Assembly (NCBI RefSeq): GCF_011801125.1
Contig: NZ_CP046171.1
Coordinates: 7,006,001 to 7,070,000 of the forward strand
Direction: 5' to 3'
DNA from: Nocardia brasiliensis
Lineage (GTDB): Bacteria > Actinomycetota > Actinomycetes > Mycobacteriales > Mycobacteriaceae
Length of the DNA: 64,000 nt
Part shown: positions 1 to 37,302 of the stretch, piece by piece
How the letters are laid out: the number at the start of each line of letters is the position of its first letter
Numbering within the stretch: position 1 is the first letter of the stretch
Translations under genes and position numbers: made by a program
Notes under the pieces: generated by a model
What the model saw: only the letters and a program-made list of their open reading frames with translations
Database searches by the model: none
Told to the model about the DNA's origin: nothing

Positions 1-29859
<29,859 letters not shown>

Positions 29860-30235
29860 CCGTAACCTCGCTTCCGGAACACCACGCAAGCGCTCCCCGA
29901 CGACACCCGGACAGGACGCACACCTATCCCAGCGTGGCGCCCGTGTCTCGGGGTTCAGTTCTCATATAAATCAGGCAAAAAAGCTCATTGGCACTATCTG
30001 TCGGCCAGGGTGACCTTGTTACATAGGCGCGACCGCGTCCTTTATCCAGCCACCGGCACTACCGGCAATCCCATCGCGAATCACCGATCCAATCTACCGT
30101 CGTCGCGCGCACCGAACCAACCAACCGCCATAGCGGAAGAACATGATCACAGGCAGTGCGGTTGTGTGCGATTCGAGCACCTCGTGTTGCGGTCCTCACA
30201 TCCTGCGCGACACCGTCGGCGCGCACCGCGGCGGG
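29860..30235. promoter_or_regulatory. Gene-free region carrying the NRPS leader and presumed promoter
   Basis: This 376-base stretch lies between the NRPS start and the cobM stop. Read on the minus strand it has a strikingly AT-rich patch at about 29961-29990 (a run of T followed by TTTATATGA), the only such patch for many kilobases, and a plausible place for a -10 element, although I found no convincing -35 at 17 bases. In-frame stops (TGA) inside this patch set the upstream limit of the NRPS frame. I looked for an IdeR/DmdR-like iron box (TTAGGTTAGSCTAACCTAA type) and saw none. No RNA gene or terminator stem was recognised. Confidence 0.35.
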
Positions 30236-30985
30236 TCACCCCTCGCGGATCCGCGCCGGGTCGTAGAGGTGCGATCGCGCGCACGACGACGTGGCCGAGA
30301 GCGCGCGACCGACCAAGATCACCGCGGCCTGCCGCAGCCCCGCCGCCTCGACCTGATCGGCGATGTCGGTGAGAGTGCCGCGCAGGATCAGCTGATCCGG
30401 TTGGCTGGCCCGGTAGACGACCGCGACCGGGCAGTCCGGGCCGTACGCGGCGACCAGGTCCGCGGCCAGCGCCCGCACCCGGGTGATGGCCAGGTGCAGC
30501 ACGAGGGTGGCGCCGGTGGCGGCGAACCCGGACAGTGCCTCGGTGGCAGGCATCGCGGTCGAGCGCGCCTGGGTGCGGGTGAGCACCACCGACTGGACCA
30601 GCTCCGGGACGGTGAGCTCGGTGCCGAGCAGTGCCGCCGCGGCCGCGTAGGCGGGCACGCCGGGCGTGACGTCCCAGGCGATCCCGTGCGCGTCGAGCCT
30701 GCGGGTCTGCTCGGTCAGCGCCGAGTAGAGCGAGGGGTCACCCGAGCACAGCCGGGCCACGTCCTTGCCGGAATCGTTCGCGCGCACCAGATGTGCGGTG
30801 ATCTGATCGATGTCCAGATGCTGGGTGTCGATCAGCTCCGCCTCGGGCGCGCAGTGTGCCAGCACCTCGGGGTCGAGATAGGTGCCCGCGTACAGGCACA
30901 CCGGCGCGGCGCGCAGCAGGCCGACCGCGCGCACGGTGAGCAGGTCGGCCGCGCCCGGCCCGGCGCCGATGAAGTGCACGGTCAT
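30236..30985 (-). CDS. cobM: Precorrin-4 C11-methyltransferase
   Basis: The product transfers a methyl group from S-adenosylmethionine to C-11 of precorrin-4 in aerobic cobalamin synthesis, in the cytosol. The 249 residues show the tetrapyrrole methylase fold: the N-terminal glycine-rich motif VHFIGAGPGAADLLTVRA, the CLYAGTYLDPEVL stretch typical of CobM, LCSGDPSLYSALTEQ in the middle, and the TGATLVLHLAI and VAVVYRASQPD segments. The length matches the family (about 250). The ATG start has no strong ribosome site. It stands alone on this strand, and other cob genes are not in the window. The identification is firm; alternatives within the family (CobJ, CobI) fit less well. Confidence 0.9.
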   Translation of the reverse strand: MTVHFIGAGPGAADLLTVRAVGLLRAAPVCLYAGTYLDPEVLAHCAPEAELIDTQHLDIDQITAHLVRANDSGKDVARLCSGDPSLYSALTEQTRRLDAHGIAWDVTPGVPAYAAAAALLGTELTVPELVQSVVLTRTQARSTAMPATEALSGFAATGATLVLHLAITRVRALAADLVAAYGPDCPVAVVYRASQPDQLILRGTLTDIADQVEAAGLRQAAVILVGRALSATSSCARSHLYDPARIREG

Positions 30986-31036
30986 GCCGGTGAGTTTAGG
31001 CAGGTGGCCGCGCGCCCGAGCGGCGGTGTCGGCCGA

Positions 31037-31462
31037 TCAGGCCGTGGCGTTGAAGTTGGCGATCACCTTGCTCGGCCGCAGCCGGACGACCAGTTCGCCG
31101 GGCACCCCATTGCGCTTGCCGAACTCCTCGGCCCGGTCCGCGCCCATGTAGCGACCGCCGATCTCGGTCGCGGTGCGCAGCAGTTCCCCGGGGTCCTCGG
31201 AGAGCGTGACGAACCCGCGCAGCTGCACCGAAGGGTACGGCGGCGCCTCCTCGTCGACGGTCACGGCGATCCGGCCGTCGCGCAGGAACGCCTTGCCCTT
31301 GGCGGTGCTCTTCCCGGTGTTGAACACCAGCTCGTCACCTTCGATGATGTACCAGACCGGCGTCACGCGGGGGCTGCCGTCGGCGGCGGTGAAGGCCACC
31401 TTGCCCGTCCGCGTGCCGTGCCGCAGGAACTCGCGCACCTCAGGATCGGAGAGTGATGCCAT
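31037..31462 (-). CDS. PPOX-class F420-dependent oxidoreductase
   Basis: A 141-residue single-domain protein of the split-barrel flavin/deazaflavin family related to pyridoxamine phosphate oxidase. Visible hallmarks are the GTRTGKVAFTAADGSPRVTPVWY strand pair, the cofactor-phosphate stretch FNTGKSTAKGKAFLRDGRIAV, and the later strand SVQLRGFVTL. Members of this subgroup in actinobacteria usually bind coenzyme F420 and reduce small molecules; the physiological substrate is rarely known. The gene is 50 bases upstream of cobM on the same strand and could be cotranscribed with it, although no functional link is evident. Confidence 0.8.
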   Translation of the reverse strand: MASLSDPEVREFLRHGTRTGKVAFTAADGSPRVTPVWYIIEGDELVFNTGKSTAKGKAFLRDGRIAVTVDEEAPPYPSVQLRGFVTLSEDPGELLRTATEIGGRYMGADRAEEFGKRNGVPGELVVRLRPSKVIANFNATA

Positions 31463-31546
31463 GCGCCAAGCCTATTGGTCGGCGCCGCCGCGCACCGCGC
31501 ACGCCGACGGCATGTTGCGCATCGACCCGCCGCAGCGGTCCGTCGC

Positions 31547-32164
31547 TCAGATCGCGCCCTGCTCCCTGGCTCGAGCCACCGCCGAGGTCCTGGAGCGCAC
31601 ACCGAGCTTCGCGTAGATGTGCACCAGATGCGATTTGACGGTGGTCTCGCTCAGGAACAGCTCCTTGGCGATCTCCCGGTTGGACCGGCCGTCGGCGACC
31701 AGCCGCAGCACCTCGATCTCCCGCGGGCTGAGCGTGGTGTCGGCGCGACGCACCCTGGTCATGAGTTTCGAGGCGACGGCGGGCGAGAGCACGCTCTCCC
31801 CCGCGGCCGCCGCGCGCACCGCCGCGAGCAGCTCGCTCGGCGGCGTGTCCTTCAGGATGTAGCCGCAGGCGCCCGCCTCGATGGCGCCGAGGATGTCGGC
31901 GTCGGTGTCATAGTTGGTGACCACCAAGACATTCGGCGGCTGTGGGAGCGCGCGCAGTTCCGCGGTGGCGTCCGCGCCGGAACGGCCTTGACCGAAGCTC
32001 AAGTCCATCAGCACCAGGTCCACCGCGGTGGTCGCGCAGAACGCGACGGCGGCCTCGGCCGTTGGCACGTCACCGACGACGGTCAGCTCGTCGCCGCCGT
32101 CCAGCAGCGCGCGCAGGCCGGCGCGCACGATCGCGTGGTCGTCGGCCAGCAGCAGGCGAATCAT
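31547..32164 (-). CDS. NarL/LuxR-type response regulator
   Basis: A 205-residue two-component regulator. The receiver domain (about 1-120) has the acidic pair in LLLADDH, the phosphoacceptor Asp54 in VLMDLSFG, and the conserved Lys in GYILKD. The C-terminal LuxR helix-turn-helix (about 140-200) shows LSPREIEVLRLVADGRSNREIA and SETTVKSHLVHIYAKLGV. The start ATG overlaps the kinase stop by four bases (ATGA), which rules out the much longer upstream extension of the frame that runs through the kinase gene. It forms a cotranscribed pair with the kinase and probably controls the divergent ABC transporter genes. Confidence 0.92.
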   Translation of the reverse strand: MIRLLLADDHAIVRAGLRALLDGGDELTVVGDVPTAEAAVAFCATTAVDLVLMDLSFGQGRSGADATAELRALPQPPNVLVVTNYDTDADILGAIEAGACGYILKDTPPSELLAAVRAAAAGESVLSPAVASKLMTRVRRADTTLSPREIEVLRLVADGRSNREIAKELFLSETTVKSHLVHIYAKLGVRSRTSAVARAREQGAI

Positions 32165-33348
32165 CGTCCCTCCACCGAATCCGGTTCGGGCAGTACGGGT
32201 TCGAGCGGGAATGCGACGGTCACCGCCGTGTGCCCCGGCTCGGACTCCACCGCCATGGTGCCGCCCTGCTGTTCCACCCGCGAGCGCATCGCGGCCAGGC
32301 CGAACGAGCCGGAGGGCGGATGGGCGAGCACATCGGCGGCGATGCCGACGCCGTCGTCGACCACATCGAGCAGGACCTGCGCGTCGGAGTAGGTGAGCGT
32401 CAGGCGCATCCGGGCGGCGCGTGCGTGGCGCACCACGTTCGCGACCGCGCCCTGCGCGATCCGCACCAGCGCCGCCTCGATCGGCATCGGCAGGCGCTCC
32501 GGGGTGCCCTCCACCACCAGCCGGGTGGCCAGGCTCGGCGACGCGGCGCGCGCGCAGATCCGCTCCAGCGCCTGGGCCAGCGACTGCCCCTCCAGCGCGG
32601 CGGGCGCCAATTCGGCGATCAGCCTGCGGGTTTCGGCAAGGTTCTCGGCCGCGGTCGAGCGCGCCATTCTGATCTGTCGCAGCGCGGGATGTTCCGGCGC
32701 CGCTTGCTCGGCGGCGTGCAACAGCAGCTGAATGCTGCTTAGCCCCTGCGCGACCGTGTCGTGGATTTCCTTGGCCAGCCGCTCCCGCTCGGCCAGCTTG
32801 CCCGCCGTGCGCTCTTGCTCCGCGAGAGTGGCTCGGGTACTGAGCAATTCGTCGATCAGTCGCTGCCGTTGCGCCGATTCGCGGAACAGCGCCTGATAGC
32901 CGAGGCCGATGCCGACCGCCACCGCCGCGCCGAAGACCGGGCCGATCACACCGGCCACCGACCAGCCGCGGTGTGCCCCGAAGCCGAGCACCGCGACGCC
33001 GGTCGCGGCCGCGACGACCGCCAGATTCCACGGCCGCGGCAGCAGATGCAGGTAGAGGAAGAACAACCCGAAGGCGAGATAGCCCGCGTCGGGGGCGAGC
33101 ACGACCAGGCCGAGCCACCAGAGCGTGAGCGCCACCAGCCACAGCCGAGTGCCGCCCCGGCGTCCGACCAACACCGATCCCGCGAAATAGGTGAGCAGGA
33201 ACAGCGCGGTCAGCGCCACCACGGGCACGGGGTGCGGCGCGCCCGGCAGCAGCGCGCGCACCGCGATCACCACCGCCAGCGCCGTCATCAGCACGTGCAG
33301 CCCATACCGCAGCGCGGTGAAGACCGGGGTGAGCGGTGACGAGTGCAC
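32161..33348 (-). CDS. Membrane sensor histidine kinase (HisKA_3 / DesK-LiaS class)
   Basis: A 395-residue membrane sensor. The N-terminal 150 residues are hydrophobic and form about five or six membrane helices with almost no extracytoplasmic domain, so it is an intramembrane-sensing kinase. A coiled segment (about 155-190) leads to the phosphoacceptor His196 in EIHDTVAQGLSSIQ, a HisKA_3 H-box. The ATPase domain has QGAVANVVRHA (N box), DVVDDGVGI (G1) and GSFGLAAMRSRVEQQGG (G2). The start is GTG with a weak ribosome site. It is coupled to the response regulator by a 4-base overlap and is transcribed away from the FtsX/ATPase transporter 130 bases off, an arrangement typical of cell-envelope stress modules. 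Confidence 0.9.
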   Translation of the reverse strand: MHSSPLTPVFTALRYGLHVLMTALAVVIAVRALLPGAPHPVPVVALTALFLLTYFAGSVLVGRRGGTRLWLVALTLWWLGLVVLAPDAGYLAFGLFFLYLHLLPRPWNLAVVAAATGVAVLGFGAHRGWSVAGVIGPVFGAAVAVGIGLGYQALFRESAQRQRLIDELLSTRATLAEQERTAGKLAERERLAKEIHDTVAQGLSSIQLLLHAAEQAAPEHPALRQIRMARSTAAENLAETRRLIAELAPAALEGQSLAQALERICARAASPSLATRLVVEGTPERLPMPIEAALVRIAQGAVANVVRHARAARMRLTLTYSDAQVLLDVVDDGVGIAADVLAHPPSGSFGLAAMRSRVEQQGGTMAVESEPGHTAVTVAFPLEPVLPEPDSVEGR

Positions 33349-33478
33349 CCTGCCAGCTTATGTGCGGCTACCTCGGCGGCATCCATCGAAAGGTGTAAAA
33401 CGGCACCCACCGTTCGATCGGGCGCGGTTCCTTCCCCTGCGCGATGGCGGCGGACACCGAACGCGCGACAGTGAAGTC

Positions 33479-34537
33479 ATGTTCGTCGCACTCCGAGATC
33501 TGCGCGCCGCCCGCGGTCGTTTCCTGCTGATCACCCTGGTCGTCACCTTGGTGGCGTTGCTGGTGAGCTTCCTGAGCGGGCTCACGGCGGGGCTCGCGCA
33601 CCAGAACATCTCGGCGGTCGAGTCGTTTCCCGGGGACACCGTAGTCTTCGCCGACACCGGCGCGGCACCCTCGTTCGAGGCCTCGACGCTGAGCCGGGAG
33701 CAGGTCGCGGCCTGGCAGGCCGCGGCCGGGCCCGGCGGCACCGTCGACCCGATCGGCATCGGCCACGGCAAGGTCGAACCCGCCGCCGGTCCCGCGGCAC
33801 AGGTCGCGTTGTTCGGCACGCAGGGCACGGCATTCGGCAATCGGTCGGCAACCGAGAACGGCACGGTGGTGCTGAGCACCGGGGCGGCCAAGGACCTCGG
33901 CGCGGGCGCGGGCGACACCGTCACGATCGGCGGACGCTCGTTCAGCGTGCAGGCCGTCGCCGGGGACGACTGGTACAGCCACACGCCGGTGGTGTGGCTG
34001 ACGCTGGCCGACTGGCAAGCGCTTGACCCGCGCGCGGGCGCGGCGACCGTGCTCGCGGTCGCCGGCGTGCCGGACACCGCCGCGGTGAACGCGGCCGCGC
34101 ACACCCAGACCACGACCGGGTCCGGCGCGCTCGCCGCGCTCAGTGCCTATCAGGCCGAGAACAGCTCACTGACGCTGATGACGGTGCTGCTCTTCGTCAT
34201 CTCGGCGCTGGTGATCGGCGCGTTCTTCACCGTGTGGACGGTGCAGCGGATGCCCGATATCGCGACGTTGAAGGCGCTCGGCGCCACCTCGGGCGCACTC
34301 GTCCGCGACGCGCTCGCCCAGGCCGCGATCGTGCTCGGCGCCGGAGTCGCGGTCGGACTCGGCAGTACCGTCACCGCGGCGGCCTTCCTCGGCGACGCGC
34401 TTCCGTTCGTCCTCAGCCCGGCCACCACGCTGCTGCCCGCCCTCGCCCTGATCGTGCTCGGCCTGTGCGGCGCCGCGTTCGCCCTGCGCTTCCTGTTCAC
34501 CACCGACCCGTTGACCGCGCTCGGCGCGGCGCGTTGA
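33479..34537 (+). CDS. ABC transporter permease, FtsX/MacB type
   Basis: A 352-residue membrane protein. It has an N-terminal helix (about residues 14-36, LLITLVVTLVALLVSFLSGL), a large extracytoplasmic MacB-like domain (about 40-225), then three C-terminal membrane helices beginning LTLMTVLLFVISALVIGAFF. The cytoplasmic coupling loop MPDIATLKALGAT is the FtsX-family signature. This one-FtsX-domain layout is half the size of MacB and probably acts as a dimer with the ATPase encoded 21 bases downstream. I place the start at ATG 33479, since the longer frame would begin inside the divergent kinase gene. Probable substrates are lipids, lipoproteins or antimicrobial peptides; the sequence does not say which. 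Confidence 0.85.
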   Translation: MFVALRDLRAARGRFLLITLVVTLVALLVSFLSGLTAGLAHQNISAVESFPGDTVVFADTGAAPSFEASTLSREQVAAWQAAAGPGGTVDPIGIGHGKVEPAAGPAAQVALFGTQGTAFGNRSATENGTVVLSTGAAKDLGAGAGDTVTIGGRSFSVQAVAGDDWYSHTPVVWLTLADWQALDPRAGAATVLAVAGVPDTAAVNAAAHTQTTTGSGALAALSAYQAENSSLTLMTVLLFVISALVIGAFFTVWTVQRMPDIATLKALGATSGALVRDALAQAAIVLGAGVAVGLGSTVTAAAFLGDALPFVLSPATTLLPALALIVLGLCGAAFALRFLFTTDPLTALGAAR

Positions 34538-34558
34538 GCCACTGGAGTTTTCGAGATC

Positions 34559-35317
34559 ATGCGCACCTCACTCACCGTCGACGACGTCACCCTCACCTAC
34601 CCCGACGGCACCGGTCGGCTCACCGCTTTGGATCGGGTGCGCCTGCACGTCGACGGCGGTGACATCGCCGCGATCACCGGTCCGTCCGGTTCCGGCAAGT
34701 CCAGCCTGCTCGCCGTCGTCGCCACGCTGATTCGACCCGACTCCGGCCGCATCGAGCTCCGAACCGCCGACGGCAGTGTCGATCTCGCCGCCGTCGGCCG
34801 CCGCGAGGCCGCCGCGCTGCGCCGCTCGTCCATCGGCATCGTCTTCCAGCAGCCGAACCTGATCCCCGCGCTGACCGCCGTCGAGCAGCTGGAGGTGATG
34901 ACCCATCTCGGCCAGCGGCTCCGCCAGCCCGCCCGCCGTCGCCGCGAAACACATTCCAGGGCAATGGAACTCCTGGACTCCGTCGGCCTAGCCGACCAGC
35001 ATGCCAAACGCCCCGCCCAGCTCTCCGGCGGGCAGCGCCAACGCGTGAACATCGCCCGCGCCCTCATGCACAACCCCGCCCTGCTCGTCATCGATGAACC
35101 CACCAGCGCCCTGGACACCGAACGCGGTTCCGCCATCATCGATCTCATCCTCACCATCACCAAAGACCACAACGCCGCAACCCTTCTGGTCACCCACGAC
35201 CACACCCACCTCCACCACATGACCACCGTCCACCACATGACCGACGGCCACCTGACCCAAACCCGAAACAGTGAAAACTGGAACGTTCCAAAGCAATACG
35301 TTCCAAAAACAGCCTGA
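34559..35317 (+). CDS. ABC transporter ATP-binding protein, LolD/MacB-like
   Basis: A 252-residue ATPase that energises the FtsX-type permease encoded just upstream. The Walker A motif GPSGSGKSS is at 41-49, Q-loop FQQPNLIPALTAVEQ at about 96-110, signature LSGGQRQR at 155-162, Walker B LLVIDEPTSALD from 175 and the H-loop VTHDH near the end. The C-terminal tail is odd: it is rich in His (HHMTTVHHMTDGH) and ends in the repeat VPKxx-VPKxx, and the DNA here is noticeably less GC-rich than the rest. A long gap to the ribosome site (GGAG 11 bases upstream of ATG) suggests coupling to the permease. Confidence 0.9.
   Translation: MRTSLTVDDVTLTYPDGTGRLTALDRVRLHVDGGDIAAITGPSGSGKSSLLAVVATLIRPDSGRIELRTADGSVDLAAVGRREAAALRRSSIGIVFQQPNLIPALTAVEQLEVMTHLGQRLRQPARRRRETHSRAMELLDSVGLADQHAKRPAQLSGGQRQRVNIARALMHNPALLVIDEPTSALDTERGSAIIDLILTITKDHNAATLLVTHDHTHLHHMTTVHHMTDGHLTQTRNSENWNVPKQYVPKTA
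35279..35307. repeat. 12-base perfect palindrome plus a repeated half-site
   Basis: TGGAACGTTCCA (35279-35290) is a perfect palindrome, and its right half extended (ACGTTCCAAA) is repeated 15 bases later at 35298-35307. It lies within the last codons of the transporter ATPase gene, about 55 bases before the next start codon. It may be a regulator site for the downstream gene, or only a by-product of the VPKxx peptide repeat. Confidence 0.4.
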
Positions 35318-35361
35318 GACCAGCAGTTTTGCCTGTCGGAGCAAGGTGATAGCTTTCGCGC

Positions 35362-36222
35362 ATGCCCAGCCATCTGCACGAGCGCCTGATCGATCTGTTC
35401 CGGCAACGTCCGCAACTCGCGGCCGAGCTATTGACGACCGTGCTGGGCACCCCGTTACCCGAGTACGACCACGCTCGGCTGGAATCCAGCGACTTCCCCG
35501 ACATCAACCCCACCGAATACCGCGCGGACCTCGTGGTGGTGTTCGCGAACGGAACCACACCCGCTGTGGCGGTGGTATTGGAAGTCCAATTGCAACCCGA
35601 CAAGGACAAAACCTGGACATGGCCGGTCTACCTCACAACGCTGCGCGCCCGGCTCAAATGCCCGACCATCCTGCTCGTGCTCTGCCCCGACAAACGCACC
35701 GCCATCTACTGCCGCAAACCCATCACGGTCGCCCCGAGCTTCACCCTCTCGCCCTTGGTGCTCAGCCCCGAGGATGTCCCCGTGGTGACCGATCCGGCGA
35801 CCGCGAAGACAAACCCCGAGCTGACTGTGCTGTCCGCCATCGCGCACGGGGAGCACCCCGAGCGTGAATCCATCCTGACCGTCCTGGCCACCTGTGTACT
35901 CCCGGCGGAGCGCGGGACGATGTACATTGACCTGGTAACGGGCCTTCTGCCCGTAGCCGCCCGACACTTCCTGGAGAGCGTCATGACCGCTGGCTACGAA
36001 TACCAAAACGAGCTCATCCGGACCTACTTCTTCGAAGGCAAGGCCGAAGGCAAGGCCGACGGCGAGGCCAGCGCGCTGCTGCGGATTCTCCGCCACCGCG
36101 GCTTCGAAGTGGACGATGCACTCGTAGCCCGAGTCGAGCAGCAAACCGACCTCGCCCAACTCGATGCCTGGCTCGATCGCGCCCTCGACGCGACCGCGCT
36201 CGACGAGGTATTCAAGGACTAA
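35362..36222 (+). CDS. Rpn-like PD-(D/E)XK family protein, function unproven
   Basis: A 286-residue soluble protein. Residues 54-80 show the pattern of a PD-(D/E)XK nuclease core: Asp56 in ADLVVVF, then Glu74 and Gln76 in VVLEVQLQPD, followed by WPVYLTTLRARLKCPTILLVLCPD. This resembles Rpn/YadD-type (Transposase_31/PDDEXK) proteins, some of which act as recombination-promoting nucleases or toxin-like defence factors; many actinobacterial homologues are uncharacterised. The middle holds a region with IAHGEHPERESILTVLAT, and the tail has the charged repeat EGKAEGKADGEASALLRILRHRGF, typical of this family. The start codon lacks a close ribosome site. It ends 19 bases from the convergent LysR gene. 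Confidence 0.6.
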   Translation: MPSHLHERLIDLFRQRPQLAAELLTTVLGTPLPEYDHARLESSDFPDINPTEYRADLVVVFANGTTPAVAVVLEVQLQPDKDKTWTWPVYLTTLRARLKCPTILLVLCPDKRTAIYCRKPITVAPSFTLSPLVLSPEDVPVVTDPATAKTNPELTVLSAIAHGEHPERESILTVLATCVLPAERGTMYIDLVTGLLPVAARHFLESVMTAGYEYQNELIRTYFFEGKAEGKADGEASALLRILRHRGFEVDDALVARVEQQTDLAQLDAWLDRALDATALDEVFKD

Positions 36223-36241
36223 GCCCGGCCACCGGATGGGG

Positions 36242-37162
36242 TCAGGTGGGGAGGCCGAGTAGGGCGTTGTGTTCGTGGTGGACCTTGGTGCGGAGCGCGT
36301 CTACGAAGGCGGCTACTTCGGGGCGGCGGAGGGTTTCGGGGCGGGCGACCAGCCAGTAGGCGAGTTGGACCGAGACCGTTTCGGCTAGGACGCGGTGCAG
36401 GTCGGGGTGGCGGTCGGCCATGAAACAGGGAAGCAGGCCCAGGCCAGCGGCGGCGCGGGTGGCCTCGACATGGACGAAAACGTTGGTGGACGTGACGGAT
36501 TCGCGCATCGCGGGCGCGAAGCTGGAGGCCAGGTCCAGATCGTCCACCTGGAGCATGGAATCGATGAAGTAGACGAGCGGATGCGCGGCGAGGTCATCGA
36601 TGGTGGCCGGAATCCCGTGCTCAGCCAGGTAGTCCCGGGCGCCGTAGAGGCCGAGGCAGTAGTCGGAGAGCCGAATGGCGGTGGCGCGGTGCACCTGCGG
36701 CTCGCCGACCACCACCTCCAGATCGAGACCGGAACGCTGCGTCGAAGCCCGGCGCGTGGTCGCCACGATCTCGACGGTGATCTTCGGGTGCTGCCGCTGC
36801 ACCTCGGCGGCGGCGGGCGCGGCGATATAGGCGCTGAAACCGTCAGTCGCCGAAATCCGCACCGTCCCTTCCAGAATGCGGCTGCCACCCGCGTCGGCAC
36901 TGAGCGATTTGACCGCCGACTCGACGATCTCGGCCGCCGCCAACGCCTCCCGGCCGAGATCGGTGAGCTCCCAGCCACCCGCGGCCCGCGTCAGCACCCG
37001 CCCGCCGAGCGTGTGCTCGAGCGCGGCGATGCGCCGGGAAATGGTGGTGTGGTTGATGCCCAATTCCTCGGCGGCGGACACGAATCGCCCGGACCGGCCG
37101 ACCGCCAACAGCACCAGCAGGTCGTCGGCACTGGGGCGCCGGGCGAATCCCGCCATACTCAT
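36242..37162 (-). CDS. LysR family transcriptional regulator
   Basis: A 306-residue DNA-binding regulator. The N-terminal winged HTH (about residues 10-70) reads DLLVLLAVGRSGRFVSAAEELGINHTTISRRIAALEHTLGG, and the C-terminal half is a periplasmic-binding-protein-like effector domain. The gene diverges from the MHS transporter and 3-hydroxybutyrate dehydrogenase genes, the usual layout for a LysR protein controlling its neighbours; the effector may therefore be 3-hydroxybutyrate or a related acid (inference). The start is uncertain: ATG 37162 or ATG 37156. A fine GGAGG lies upstream but 18 bases too far away, hinting at a mis-called start or a leader. Confidence 0.85.
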   Translation of the reverse strand: MSMAGFARRPSADDLLVLLAVGRSGRFVSAAEELGINHTTISRRIAALEHTLGGRVLTRAAGGWELTDLGREALAAAEIVESAVKSLSADAGGSRILEGTVRISATDGFSAYIAAPAAAEVQRQHPKITVEIVATTRRASTQRSGLDLEVVVGEPQVHRATAIRLSDYCLGLYGARDYLAEHGIPATIDDLAAHPLVYFIDSMLQVDDLDLASSFAPAMRESVTSTNVFVHVEATRAAAGLGLLPCFMADRHPDLHRVLAETVSVQLAYWLVARPETLRRPEVAAFVDALRTKVHHEHNALLGLPT

Positions 37163-37302
37163 GTGTGCATTCTCGCAGATACCTCCTGCAGTTCTAGTCA
37201 TTGCGGACAAACCGATCTGCACTAATACTTCGTTGCAGCCGAGATTTGTGGGGGCCATCACATCTAGAGCGTGTTGTGGCCCCGGGCACGAAGGAGAGTT
37301 CG
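37163..37302. promoter_or_regulatory. Divergent promoter region between LysR and MHS transporter genes
   Basis: A 140-base region. TGCA tetramers recur (near 37188, 37218 and 37235), and the central stretch 37195-37250 is less GC-rich than its surroundings, as expected of a LysR box and promoter. AAGGAGAG at 37291-37298 is the ribosome site of the transporter gene, 4 bases before its ATG. I could not fix a single T-N11-A box. Confidence 0.4.

Noticed and set aside
29860..30235. Iron-responsive (IdeR/DmdR) box upstream of the NRPS
   Set aside because: I searched both strands by eye for the TTAGGTTAGSCTAACC pattern and found nothing close, so siderophore function is not supported by regulation.
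32165..33142. Upstream extension of the response-regulator frame through the kinase gene
   Set aside because: The first 325 codons or so are out-of-frame kinase DNA. The receiver domain begins exactly at ATG 32164, which overlaps the kinase stop.
33358..34113. Minus-strand frames opposite the FtsX-type permease
   Set aside because: They are shadows of the permease, whose plus-strand frame has membrane helices and the FtsX coupling loop.
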